Counted from the first letter of the stretch, positions 6,862-14,727 are shown. The stretch is DNA of 51,132 nt from Actinomycetota bacterium (GCA_041658565.1 JBAZZY010000018.1:1-51132), one strand, 5' to 3'. Numbers and translations: made by a program. The notes: generated by a model from the letters alone, not told the origin.

Positions 6862-7529
6862 AGCCGATTCGGGTTGCGGTCCTCCTCGTCGCAGTCGCCG
6901 GTGTGGTGTTGGCGCTTGGGTACGCCGGCCATGAGCGCAACGGGCGAGACTCGGATCGGGTCATTGCTCGCGTCGACGGCGTCGAGATCCGCCAATCTCA
7001 GGCGACCTCCCGATTCGAGGGGATTCGCCAGACGCACGGCGCGACTTTGGAGCTAAATGCGGAGTGGCGGGCAAAGGTCCTTCGCACGCTGATAGAGGAC
7101 GTGGTCACCGAACGGGCGGCGGCAGAGATGGGGATCGCGCCCGAATCCAAGGATATTCTCAAACATCTTGACGAGTTCAAGGGGAGGTTCTCTTCCGGTG
7201 CCGAGTACGAGCGCTGGCTGAAGGATGCCGGTCTGGACGAGCAGGAACTGCTGCGGCGAATGCGCTTGCAGACGCTCACCGCTCTGGTCTATGAAGAGGT
7301 GACGGACGACGTGCGGGTCACCGACGACGCGATCGAGAAGTACTACTCGTCTCATCTGGATGACTTCCCCGGGGAGGACGGTTCGAGGCCCTTGCTGGAG
7401 GTTAGGTCTAGCATTGAGGAGATCTTGCTTAAGCAGGCCAAGGACGACGAGTTTGAGGCGTGGCTTGATTTGCGCAGGGGCGCGGCGAGGGTGACGATTC
7501 TCGATCTCGCATGGAAGGAAGAGTCGTGA
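6858..7529 (+). CDS. SurA N-terminal-domain chaperone without PPIase domain
   Basis: The protein has 223 residues with an N-terminal hydrophobic helix (about 5-24) and no lipobox Cys. IARVDGVEIRQSQ, then helical segments with LRTLIEDVVTERAAAEMGI, then VTDDAIEKYYSSHLDDF match the SurA/PrsA N-terminal chaperone domain. In PrsA-like foldases a parvulin prolyl isomerase domain follows EKYYSSH. Here the chain passes almost directly to the closing helices (RSSIEEILLKQAKDDEFEAWL), so the catalytic domain appears missing. The gene overlaps both neighbours. A role in keeping exported apocytochromes unfolded for haem attachment is plausible from context but unproven. Confidence 0.75.
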   Translation: MKPIRVAVLLVAVAGVVLALGYAGHERNGRDSDRVIARVDGVEIRQSQATSRFEGIRQTHGATLELNAEWRAKVLRTLIEDVVTERAAAEMGIAPESKDILKHLDEFKGRFSSGAEYERWLKDAGLDEQELLRRMRLQTLTALVYEEVTDDVRVTDDAIEKYYSSHLDDFPGEDGSRPLLEVRSSIEEILLKQAKDDEFEAWLDLRRGAARVTILDLAWKEES

Positions 7530-8179
7530 TAGCGACTCCCGAGGCCGCCCTGAGGCGTCAACTGGTCGCTGTGACTGCGCTGACTGTGATCGTGGTGCTC
7601 CTCGGCGCCGCCGTCCTCGCGGTGCGATTGCGTCCCGCGCCCGAGTCTTCGACGGCGGTCGGCGCGGCCATTCGGCGCTGGGAGCGCTTGGTCGACGCGA
7701 ATCCGGCAGACGAGCAAGCTCGAGTTGGCCTTGGACTGGCGCTGTTTAGAGTCGGAAACAAAGACGAGGCCCGGCGCGCGTTCGAGGCGGCACTGAAGAT
7801 CAACCCGAAGAGTTGGATAGCCTTGTACCAGTTGGGTTTGATGGTGACCTCCAGTGACGAGGATCAGGCCGTGCGCCTGTTCGCCGAAGCCGCAAAGGAG
7901 GCGCCGCGCGGCAGCCGCGCGGGCGCGTTCCTTGCGTTGGGTGACGTGCTGTTTCGTCGGAGCGACTTCAAAGGCGCGCGCAAGGCCTACGAAGGAGCCG
8001 TGTCCGACCTCCCCTTCCTCGCGGACGCCCACGCGGGATTGGCGCGCACGCTTGAGGCGCTTGGGGATTCCGTCGGGGCCCTCGCCGAGTACAAGCGGGC
8101 CGCCAAGGTCAACCCAGTCGATGAGGAACTGCGCCGAGCCATCGATCGGCTCAGGGCGGACTCTCAGTCAGCACAATAG
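7526..8179 (+). CDS. Membrane-anchored TPR protein, possible cytochrome c assembly factor
   Basis: The protein has 217 residues from GTG 7526, which overlaps the upstream stop (GTGA) and has GGAAG six bases before it; ATG 7511 is an alternative. One membrane helix (about residues 13-36) is followed by tetratricopeptide repeats with typical phrases (ARVGLGLALFRVGNKDEA, AHAGLARTLEALGD). The layout resembles the TPR parts of CcmH/CcmI/NrfG, which present apocytochromes to haem ligation machinery, and the position inside a cytochrome operon supports such a role. TPR domains are generic protein-binding scaffolds, so other assembly functions remain possible. Confidence 0.75.
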   Translation: MIATPEAALRRQLVAVTALTVIVVLLGAAVLAVRLRPAPESSTAVGAAIRRWERLVDANPADEQARVGLGLALFRVGNKDEARRAFEAALKINPKSWIALYQLGLMVTSSDEDQAVRLFAEAAKEAPRGSRAGAFLALGDVLFRRSDFKGARKAYEGAVSDLPFLADAHAGLARTLEALGDSVGALAEYKRAAKVNPVDEELRRAIDRLRADSQSAQ

Positions 8180-8196
8180 AACCTGAAGGAGCGCAC

Positions 8197-9366
8197 ATGG
8201 AACCTACGGACTATCCGGCGCCGGTCGAGGCCTCCGAGGATGCGCTCGGAGGTATGAGCGCGCCCTCTGAGCCGATTGATCGCACGACGCGTAGGTTCCT
8301 CAAGGTAATGCTCGGCGTGCTCACGGCTGCGGCCGTCGGGCTTGTGATTCTTCTCTCGATCATGCTGCGACCCGATTCCGGCCCGAGCGTTGTTTCGCCA
8401 AGACTTGTCGGCAAGAGCCCGCTGGATGTGGTTAAGGTTATCTTCACCACAGGCAAGGACGGGCCGCTCAAGACGCCGTTGGGTGTCGCGTTTGATGCGG
8501 ACGGCGGGATCTGGATTGCCGATACCGGCAACTCTCGCGTTGCGGTCTTCACGGCTTCCGGCAAATTCGTTGCGTTGGTCGGAGATCAAGATGGTCCCGG
8601 GAAGCTGTACGCGCCGTACGGTCTTACTGTTGACTCGGCGAACGACCGAGCGTATGTGGCCGACTACACGGCCGGGGCCGTTCGCGTTTACACAACGTCC
8701 GGGCGCTACGTCGAGAGCATTCCTTCGTCAGAGCAGAGTCTCGACGTCTTTGGGCCGAACGGATTTACTCCATTCGAAGTCAAAGTAGTCGGTAACAAGA
8801 TCGTAGTTGCCAGCAACGACGGGCTGTACTTCTTCTCGCGCAGAGGAGTGGTGACCGCGCGGTGGGGCGGAGCCTCGCGCGGATCGGCACCCGGTTCATT
8901 CAACTTCCCGGACGCGTTCGATTACGACCCGGCGCTCAAGCGGTACTACGTGGCGGACACGTTGAACCGGCGAGTCAAGGCGCTGGACGCGGACGGCAAG
9001 GTTCTGTGGACCTCCGGTCGGCCGGATGCGGCGGGGAAGATCGTCGGGTTCTGGCAGTTGCCGCGGGGGATCACGGTTGGGGCGGAGGGGAATCTGTTTG
9101 TTGTGGATACCTTCCGCTTCGACGAAACCGGGGTGGGCGCGGGATTCTTCGTGGTGTTGTCGAAGGACGGGAAGCTGTTGTCGGAGTTCGGCCGGGTCGG
9201 AACCGAGGATGACGCGTTTAGTTTTCCCGAGAAGATCGCGGTTGGAAGTGCAGGCGTGATGGCGGTCGCGGACCGGGAAAACCACCGCGTTGTTCTGTTT
9301 ACGGTCAAGACGCTGCCTGTTCCTACCGAAAGGGAAAGAAGCTCCTACGATTCGCCGAGGGATTAG
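8197..9366 (+). CDS. Membrane-anchored NHL-repeat beta-propeller protein
   Basis: The protein has 389 residues, with GGAG seven bases before the ATG. A cytoplasmic stretch of about 45 residues and one membrane helix (about 45-66) precede an exported domain of NHL repeats. The units follow the pattern PLGVAFDADGGIWIADTGNSRV and PYGLTVDSANDRAYVADY; about six blades fit the length. NHL propellers bind proteins or sugars. Operons that combine multihaem cytochromes with NHL, TPR and SurA/PPIase-type genes are, to my recollection, found with filament-forming cytochromes of Geobacter; that comparison needs checking. It is the last gene of the six-gene operon. Confidence 0.82.
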   Translation: MEPTDYPAPVEASEDALGGMSAPSEPIDRTTRRFLKVMLGVLTAAAVGLVILLSIMLRPDSGPSVVSPRLVGKSPLDVVKVIFTTGKDGPLKTPLGVAFDADGGIWIADTGNSRVAVFTASGKFVALVGDQDGPGKLYAPYGLTVDSANDRAYVADYTAGAVRVYTTSGRYVESIPSSEQSLDVFGPNGFTPFEVKVVGNKIVVASNDGLYFFSRRGVVTARWGGASRGSAPGSFNFPDAFDYDPALKRYYVADTLNRRVKALDADGKVLWTSGRPDAAGKIVGFWQLPRGITVGAEGNLFVVDTFRFDETGVGAGFFVVLSKDGKLLSEFGRVGTEDDAFSFPEKIAVGSAGVMAVADRENHRVVLFTVKTLPVPTERERSSYDSPRD

Positions 9367-9443
9367 CGGCGTTTGTGCAGGTGCTTTGCCGAAAGTTAAG
9401 AACCGTGGTGCTTGCGGTTCCCGGCTTATGGTTAGAAGATGAT

Positions 9444-9459
9444 TGTGATTGACTTCACA
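9444..9459 (+). promoter_or_regulatory. CRP/FNR-family operator 3 (TGTGA-N6-TCACA)
   Basis: TGTGATTGACTTCACA is a perfect TGTGA-N6-TCACA site ending 49 bases before the 6-haem cytochrome start. A G-rich GGTGGGG stretch lies about 15 bases downstream, roughly where the other two sites carry TGGGCGGAAT. Confidence 0.65.
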
Positions 9460-9508
9460 ATGTTGATCGTTTCGGTGGGGTTCAAGGTGAGGCAGTGAGG
9501 TGCGAGCA

Positions 9509-10639
9509 ATGCAGAATCACAGCAAAGTAGCTTCGACGATAGGCCTTCGGACGGTGATGCTGATCGCCGTGGTTGGGGCGATCCTCGCGCCTGCCGCATC
9601 GGCTTGGGCGGCCACCGGCGACGGCCCGACGCCCCCGGCAATCGGGGACCCGGCACAAGGCACCGGTTCGGTTTCTCCGCACGGCGGCTACGGATCCAGC
9701 AGCAACTTCTGCCTGCAGTGCCACAGCGTGCACAATGCGGGTGGCGATGGTTACGCGCTTCTTTGGAAGTCGAGTGTTCAGGACACCTGCAATACCTGTC
9801 ACGCAGTTTTCGGGACTTCCCCAACGGGAACCAAGACCGGACTGCTCGGCACTGGAACCATGGGCACAGCCTCTACAAGGTCCGCGTATACGGTGACTGG
9901 GGCCTCGAAGAAGTCCGAGCACACGGGGACCTCGGTCGACGGCAACACGATCACGGAAGCAAGCTGGACCTACAGCGGCTACCCGGGCACGACGAACTCC
10001 TCGACGGCGATGGATGGCGGCCTGAACTGCGCCTCCTGTCACACGCCGCACGCGGATCGTGGTCTGGCAGTCAACACCAAGAAGCTCCGCAGCACGGACT
10101 CCACCCATGTGGGGACCACAGCGGCGGTCCGCGATTGGGCGGAGGGTACCGGGTTCTGGTTCATGCCTCTGACCGGCAGCTCTCCGCTGTATCGCTACTT
10201 GCACCATGACACCGAGGATGCCGCGGGAGTGTGGCAGGTCTGCACCGCGACGAGCCCTGCGCCTTTGACCGGCCTCGACACTGGGTGCGTGTACGCTCAG
10301 GCCAAGGACACCAAGAACCAAGTCGTTTCACTGTATGGGTACAAGCTCCTGTCGATGTACCCGAACCACACCTACTCCACTCCGGTGAGCTACAAGACGG
10401 ACTACCGTGACCGCGACCAGCCCAACTGGTGTGGGGCGTGCCACACGTCCCGCGTGGACACCGCTTTTGGCGGGACGACCCACAACCACCCGACTGGGTG
10501 CCGCTATTGCCACGGAAACCCGGCGAACGCCACTTCGAGTGACTTCCCGCACACGTCCACGAATGAGTCGTTCCTTGTGAACTACCCGGACCTACTGTGC
10601 ACGAGTTCTTGCCACTCGAGCAGCAAGTCGCTTCCGTAG
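9509..10639 (+). CDS. Secreted 6-haem c-type cytochrome, candidate extracellular filament subunit
   Basis: The protein has 376 residues from ATG 9509 (GAGG eight bases upstream); GTG 9500 is an alternative. A signal peptide ends near ASAWA. Haem sites are CXXCH at about residues 68, 94, 174, 308 and 331 and CX3CH (CTSSCH) at 364. Long Gly/Ser/Thr-rich linkers separate them, and the 130 residues between sites 3 and 4 are haem-free. There is no anchor, lipobox or LPxTG motif. Its size, six haems, free secretion and the nearby NHL/TPR/SurA-N genes resemble polymerising hexahaem cytochromes such as Geobacter OmcS. No homology was tested and a soluble or wall-bound carrier is equally possible. Confidence 0.88.
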   Translation: MQNHSKVASTIGLRTVMLIAVVGAILAPAASAWAATGDGPTPPAIGDPAQGTGSVSPHGGYGSSSNFCLQCHSVHNAGGDGYALLWKSSVQDTCNTCHAVFGTSPTGTKTGLLGTGTMGTASTRSAYTVTGASKKSEHTGTSVDGNTITEASWTYSGYPGTTNSSTAMDGGLNCASCHTPHADRGLAVNTKKLRSTDSTHVGTTAAVRDWAEGTGFWFMPLTGSSPLYRYLHHDTEDAAGVWQVCTATSPAPLTGLDTGCVYAQAKDTKNQVVSLYGYKLLSMYPNHTYSTPVSYKTDYRDRDQPNWCGACHTSRVDTAFGGTTHNHPTGCRYCHGNPANATSSDFPHTSTNESFLVNYPDLLCTSSCHSSSKSLP

Positions 10640-10648
10640 CGATCAACG

Positions 10649-10681
10649 ACGGAACGGGAGGGCCCTTGGAGGTCCTTCCGT
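10649..10681 (+). terminator. Imperfect terminator-like hairpin after the 6-haem gene
   Basis: AGGGCC pairs with GGTCCT (one G-T pair) around a CTTGGA loop, and ACGGA pairs with TCCGT outside a bulge. Only a weak T-rich tail (TTCTGT) follows. Confidence 0.35.
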
Positions 10682-10718
10682 TCTGTCGCGTCCCGGGTCG
10701 TTTTGTGAATGCATACGC

Positions 10719-10724
10719 TACGAT
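10719..10724 (+). promoter_or_regulatory. -10 box of a probable leaderless promoter for the 11-haem gene
   Basis: TACGAT ends eight bases before GTG 10733, so transcription should begin at or next to the start codon. No clear -35 is seen. A lone TGTGA half-site lies at 10704-10708. Confidence 0.45.
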
Positions 10725-10732
10725 CGGCAGGT

Positions 10733-12259
10733 GTGTTGACCAGATCTAGATTCCGGCCGCGAAGATCGGGCCGTTTGGGCGCGGGCGCGCGCGCGTTGAA
10801 GTTCGCTGCCGTTGCTGTGGCGATCTTGGGATTTGTTGGAGCGCAAGGCGTCGACGTAATCACGGGCAGACCGTTCTCGCCGTTCTCGCCGGCCACGCTG
10901 GCCGTCGGCGCCCCAGGAGGGCCGGATCCGCACGGCACTTACTCGGCCGACAGCGTTCTGTGCGACAGTTGCCACAAGGTTCACAAGGCGGCGGGCGGCA
11001 CGTTGTTCCAACAGGCGACAGAACGCGAGACGTGTTACGCGTGTCATGACGCTACCGGCGGCGCGGCAAACGTCAAGGCGGAGTTCGGGGAGACCGTCAT
11101 CGGCTCATCCACGAAGACGTCGTTCCATCCTCTTCCGGACGGCCGCGGCGGAGTCCAGCTTGTTTGCGGAGACTGCCACACGCCGCATCGGGCGCGCGCG
11201 GAGTACCCCGGGCTCCTCCGGGTCTCCATCGGCGGAGTGCAGGAGTATTCGAGTGCTGCGACTCCGATGGGCAACCAGTATTGCTACGCGTGCCACGGGG
11301 ACGCATCCTCATACGCCGCTCCCTTCGGCGACCATTCCGGCTTCGATGCGAGCATCCACAACACCAGCGCGGGTGTTCCCGGTCCGGCCTCCGGGAGCGG
11401 GATCAAGTGCCTCGCGTGTCACGCATCGCACGGTTCGGACTACCGCAGGTTGACATCCGCGGACGGAGAGCAGCTTTGCTTCACTTGCCACACGCAGGCT
11501 TCACCCAAGACATCCGGCGGCAGCAATCCGTTCAACGCGTTTGCGACGGCGAACGACTACGCCACATCGGATGGGGACGGGGTCAGGATCTTCGCGCACC
11601 CGGTGGCCGCGTCTGCGCAGGCTGCCGGGTCTCGCGTCGTTGAATGCGATTCATGTCACAACTCGCATTTCCTCGATGACGTGTCTGACTACGCCGCCGG
11701 GAAGAGCAAGATCAATGATCCCACCAACGTCTCGTTGCGACGCCTGTCGTCGTGGGATTCCGCGTCCTACGGAATGAACCGGTCGGCGTCCCCGGGTACC
11801 GCGCAGGACATCTCGAAGTTCTGCACGCAGTGCCACGAGGCCCCGGCGACCACGCAGCCGATCACCCAAGGTGCGAACGTGCCGTTCACGGTGAAGATGG
11901 TGAACGATTCCTCAACCGACGCTGGGGGTCTTGCGCACGATAAGTTCTCCGCCACCCAGTACTTCACAGGCGGTACTTCGCTTCACGGCAACTCGGGCGG
12001 ACTCGCATGCACAGCGTGCCACGACTTCCACGGCTCCTCGAACGCGTACATGCTCAGGGAGAGCGTCGTGAGCGTTGGAACTCAAGGGGTTGCCGGCGGG
12101 AACGTCACCAGCGTGACCGGGTTCCAGGCGCCGTTCACCTACGACTCCCAGTGGACGGGGAAGTTCAAGGCGTTTTGTTCGGGTTGCCACGTAACCGAGC
12201 ACGAGGATAGGGGCGCGACCTGCATCACGTGTCACTACCACGGGAGTTCTGAACTTTAA
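10733..12259 (+). CDS. 11-haem doubled-CXXCH cytochrome
   Basis: The protein has 508 residues from GTG 10733, chosen because TACGAT lies just upstream; ATG 10709 in the same frame would lie before that promoter and has no ribosome-binding site. A basic N-terminus and hydrophobic segment (about 20-45) should direct export. Eleven CXXCH motifs follow, mostly in pairs whose first member is CXXCHxxH (CDSCHKVH, CGDCHTPH, CLACHASH, CDSCHNSH, CTACHDFH). This is the doubled-CXXCH motif family known from large extracellular electron-transfer cytochromes. Gly/Ser/Thr-rich linkers separate the pairs. No wall anchor is seen. The pairing suggests a linear chain of bis-His haems, consistent with long-range relay. 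Confidence 0.88.
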   Translation: MLTRSRFRPRRSGRLGAGARALKFAAVAVAILGFVGAQGVDVITGRPFSPFSPATLAVGAPGGPDPHGTYSADSVLCDSCHKVHKAAGGTLFQQATERETCYACHDATGGAANVKAEFGETVIGSSTKTSFHPLPDGRGGVQLVCGDCHTPHRARAEYPGLLRVSIGGVQEYSSAATPMGNQYCYACHGDASSYAAPFGDHSGFDASIHNTSAGVPGPASGSGIKCLACHASHGSDYRRLTSADGEQLCFTCHTQASPKTSGGSNPFNAFATANDYATSDGDGVRIFAHPVAASAQAAGSRVVECDSCHNSHFLDDVSDYAAGKSKINDPTNVSLRRLSSWDSASYGMNRSASPGTAQDISKFCTQCHEAPATTQPITQGANVPFTVKMVNDSSTDAGGLAHDKFSATQYFTGGTSLHGNSGGLACTACHDFHGSSNAYMLRESVVSVGTQGVAGGNVTSVTGFQAPFTYDSQWTGKFKAFCSGCHVTEHEDRGATCITCHYHGSSEL

Positions 12260-12267
12260 GTCCGCCG

Positions 12268-12287
12268 CCGCGGCGCGCGCGCCGCGG
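12268..12287. repeat. 20-bp perfect GC palindrome after the cytochrome cluster
   Basis: CCGCGGCGCGCGCGCCGCGG is its own reverse complement, nine bases after the 11-haem stop. It could terminate transcription in both directions but lacks a T run. Confidence 0.7.
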
Positions 12288-12337
12288 GAGTGGCCGCGCG
12301 ATGTTGATGCCACGCGAGGGTGCAAAGGCCATTCCGT

Positions 12338-12366
12338 TTGACCGAGCGCCGGTCGGGGCATATTCT
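12338..12366 (+). promoter_or_regulatory. Sigma70-type promoter of the sulfite/nitrite reductase gene
   Basis: TTGACC (12338-12343) and TATTCT (12361-12366) are exactly 17 bases apart, about 60 bases before the start codon. Confidence 0.6.
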
Positions 12367-12425
12367 CACTATATTGACAGGGTAAACCTGGCTTTGGTTC
12401 CAAGCGCTGACCGGGAGGCTCGGGA

Positions 12426-14255
12426 ATGGCCGTACATCGCAGGGGTTCGCAGCCGGGATCGCCCCCGGCGGGCGGGTTCGACGACGCAGCTGAAGTGGAG
12501 AAGTTCTCGACCCAGGTACGGGCTTATCGCGAGCAGCGTATGGATCCCGAGCAATTCCGCCGCGCCCGGCTTTGGAACGGCATCTACGGTCAGCGAGGGC
12601 TGATCGACGTCCAGATGGTTCGGGCCAAGATCCCGCAGGGCGTGCTGCGGGCAGAGCACTTGGACGCGCTGGCGGACATCGCCGAGCGCTACTCGCGTGG
12701 GTACGGGCACGTGACGACGCGACAGAACATCCAGTTCCACGATGTTGCGTTGGAGAATCTGCCAGTCGTCGTGCGCATGATCTCGTCGGTCGGGTTGACG
12801 ACCAGGGAGGCTTGTGGGGACACCGTCCGCAACGTCGTGTCGTGCCCTCTCGCGGGAGTGTGCCCGAATGAAGCCTTTGACGTCACGCGTACGGGTGAGG
12901 AGATCACAAGGCATTTCCTGCGTAGCCCTCTCGGGCAAGACCTGCCACGGAAGTTCAAGGTGGCGCTGTCGGGCTGCGGCGTGGATTGCGGACAGGCGGC
13001 CATCAACGACGTCGGGTTGCTCGCGGCCGCGCGCCCGGGAGCAGATGGAGACGTCGAACTGGGTTACCGGGTCGTCGTCGGTGGAGGTCTTGGGGCCGAC
13101 CCTCACGGCGCGCTGATTCTCGAGGACTTCGTTGCGCTGGATGACGTGCTCGTGACTGTCGAATCCGTGCTGCGGGTGTACGAGCGGTTCTTCGACCAGT
13201 TCGGCGACCGGTCCAAGCGAACTCACGCGCGCATGAAGTTCCTCGTGCAGCGGATGGGGATCGACGCGTTTCGCGCCGCCGTGCGGGAAGAACGGGAGCG
13301 CTTGGGCTGCGCAGCGGGGACGGACCGAGGCCGCGTCGCGACCCAGGAGGCTGAATGCGCGCGCCAGGAGGCGGAGCGCGCGCGCCAGGCGGCGGCACTT
13401 CCGTCCGGCGTTTCGGCGGGATCGCCGTCGGAGTCGCTTGAATCGCCTAAGGACCCAGGGTTCGCGCGGTGGCGCTCGCTCAACGTTCTTGCACAGAAGC
13501 AGCCGGATCGATTCGCCGCGTGGGTCAATCTCCCGCTCGGCGATATCACGGCGAGTCAGTTGCGCGCGCTCGCTGTGTTCGCGCGCGACACCGGTGCAGA
13601 ACTCCGAACCACGATTCGACAGAACCTCGTGGCACGAGATCTGGATGAGTTCGCCGTCGCGACGCTATGGCAGACTCTGGCGGCCGCGGGTTTGGCCGAG
13701 GCGCACCATCACGCTGCAGGAGATGTTGTGTCGTGCCCCGGCGCCGACACCTGCTCCCTTGCTTTCACGGCCTCGCGCGGCCTCGCGACTGCGATTCGCG
13801 ACGCATTGCGCGCGGCAGGTCTTGCCGAGGTGCAGGGTGTGCACATCAACATCAGCGGGTGCCAGAACTCGTGCAGCCAACATCTGACCGGTGATATCGG
13901 GCTCATGGGGTTTGCCCGGCGCGACGACGAAGGCAATGAGGCTCCCGCGTATCGTGTCTTGGTCGGCGCGCGCGTGCAGGACGGCTCGGCGACTTTCGGT
14001 CACTACGCGGTGAAGGTTGCCGCGCGCCGCGGACCGGAGGCGGTCGTTCGACTGGTCTCGCGCTTCGCGTCTGAGCGAATCGAGGGCGAGTCTTTCGCGG
14101 ACTGGGTTCGCCGGATCGGGACCGAGGACGTCGAAAGCAGTCTCGCGGATCTGGATCCGCTCCCTCCCAAGCGAGAGGCGCCGGAGTTCTATCAGGATTG
14201 GGGAGCCGAGGCTCCGTTCCAGGTCACGCTTGGACGGGGGGAGTGCGCCTCCTAG
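12426..14255 (+). CDS. Siroheme nitrite/sulfite reductase
   Basis: The protein has 609 residues with GGGAGG upstream of the ATG. The two-fold repeat of the family is clear: RGYGHVTTRQNIQFH and later LRTTIRQNLVARDL mark the half-domains. In the second half, C437-x5-C443 (CPGADTC) and C479-x3-C483 (CQNSC) are the ligands of the [4Fe-4S]-siroheme centre. The first half also has C140-x5-C146 (CPLAGVC) and C184-x3-C188 (CGVDC), a second full set that is lost in many members. A linker of about 45 residues rich in Ala, Arg and Glu joins the halves. It reduces sulfite to sulfide or nitrite to ammonia, with ferredoxin as the likely donor. The CysO/CysM genes downstream favour sulfite assimilation. Substrate cannot be settled from sequence. 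Confidence 0.88.
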   Translation: MAVHRRGSQPGSPPAGGFDDAAEVEKFSTQVRAYREQRMDPEQFRRARLWNGIYGQRGLIDVQMVRAKIPQGVLRAEHLDALADIAERYSRGYGHVTTRQNIQFHDVALENLPVVVRMISSVGLTTREACGDTVRNVVSCPLAGVCPNEAFDVTRTGEEITRHFLRSPLGQDLPRKFKVALSGCGVDCGQAAINDVGLLAAARPGADGDVELGYRVVVGGGLGADPHGALILEDFVALDDVLVTVESVLRVYERFFDQFGDRSKRTHARMKFLVQRMGIDAFRAAVREERERLGCAAGTDRGRVATQEAECARQEAERARQAAALPSGVSAGSPSESLESPKDPGFARWRSLNVLAQKQPDRFAAWVNLPLGDITASQLRALAVFARDTGAELRTTIRQNLVARDLDEFAVATLWQTLAAAGLAEAHHHAAGDVVSCPGADTCSLAFTASRGLATAIRDALRAAGLAEVQGVHINISGCQNSCSQHLTGDIGLMGFARRDDEGNEAPAYRVLVGARVQDGSATFGHYAVKVAARRGPEAVVRLVSRFASERIEGESFADWVRRIGTEDVESSLADLDPLPPKREAPEFYQDWGAEAPFQVTLGRGECAS

Positions 14256-14274
14256 AAGTCGGGCGCGCGCCCAC

Positions 14275-14727
14275 TCAACGTGAGGCTGGGTTCCGGCTGA
14301 GGATGAGCAGGACTTCAGCGTGGGCGTTGTCGCAGTAGACGCTTCGAGCGCGGAACTGGCCGAATCGACCGTCGCCTTGAGTGAACGGAGCTTCGGCTTC
14401 CGCAGCCTCTCGATCGCCGGCACCGAGTTGCCACCCCTTCGGCGGCCATTCCAACAGGACAAAACGGACGAAGTCGTCGAGAGAGACGGCGACGGTGAGC
14501 ATTGCCCGATGGATCGAATCTGATGGGCGGATGATCTCGTTGACGTAGGTTCCCGGGGGGAGCGGAAGATCGTCCGGCAGCCAGTCGGGGGCAGGAACGG
14601 CCCGAGGCAGGCGCGCGCAGATCGGGGTGTCCTGCGAGGGGGTGCCGCCCTGATCGATCAGGATGCCGACGGTGCCGCTTGCCGCGAGCGCGGCTACGGC
14701 GACCAGAACGCGGGTTCGTCGATGCAC
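14275..14727 (-). CDS. Hypothetical secreted protein
   Basis: The protein has 150 residues on the minus strand, convergent with the reductase gene; a GGGCGC/GCGCCC palindrome lies between the two stops. It starts with MHRRTR and a hydrophobic stretch (about 7-25) without a lipobox, a signal peptide or single anchor. The rest is acidic, with the phrases PDDLPLPPGTYVNEI and VSLDDFVRFVLLEWPPKGW. This resembles small actinobacterial secreted proteins in which a loop of proline residues precedes a beta-rich domain. No function is recognised. Codon use matches its neighbours. Confidence 0.7.
   Translation of the reverse strand: MHRRTRVLVAVAALAASGTVGILIDQGGTPSQDTPICARLPRAVPAPDWLPDDLPLPPGTYVNEIIRPSDSIHRAMLTVAVSLDDFVRFVLLEWPPKGWQLGAGDREAAEAEAPFTQGDGRFGQFRARSVYCDNAHAEVLLILSRNPASR

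Noticed and set aside
10704..10719. Fourth CRP-type site upstream of the 11-haem gene
   Set aside because: Only the TGTGA half is present; the second half reads ACGCT. It is noted as a lone half-site.
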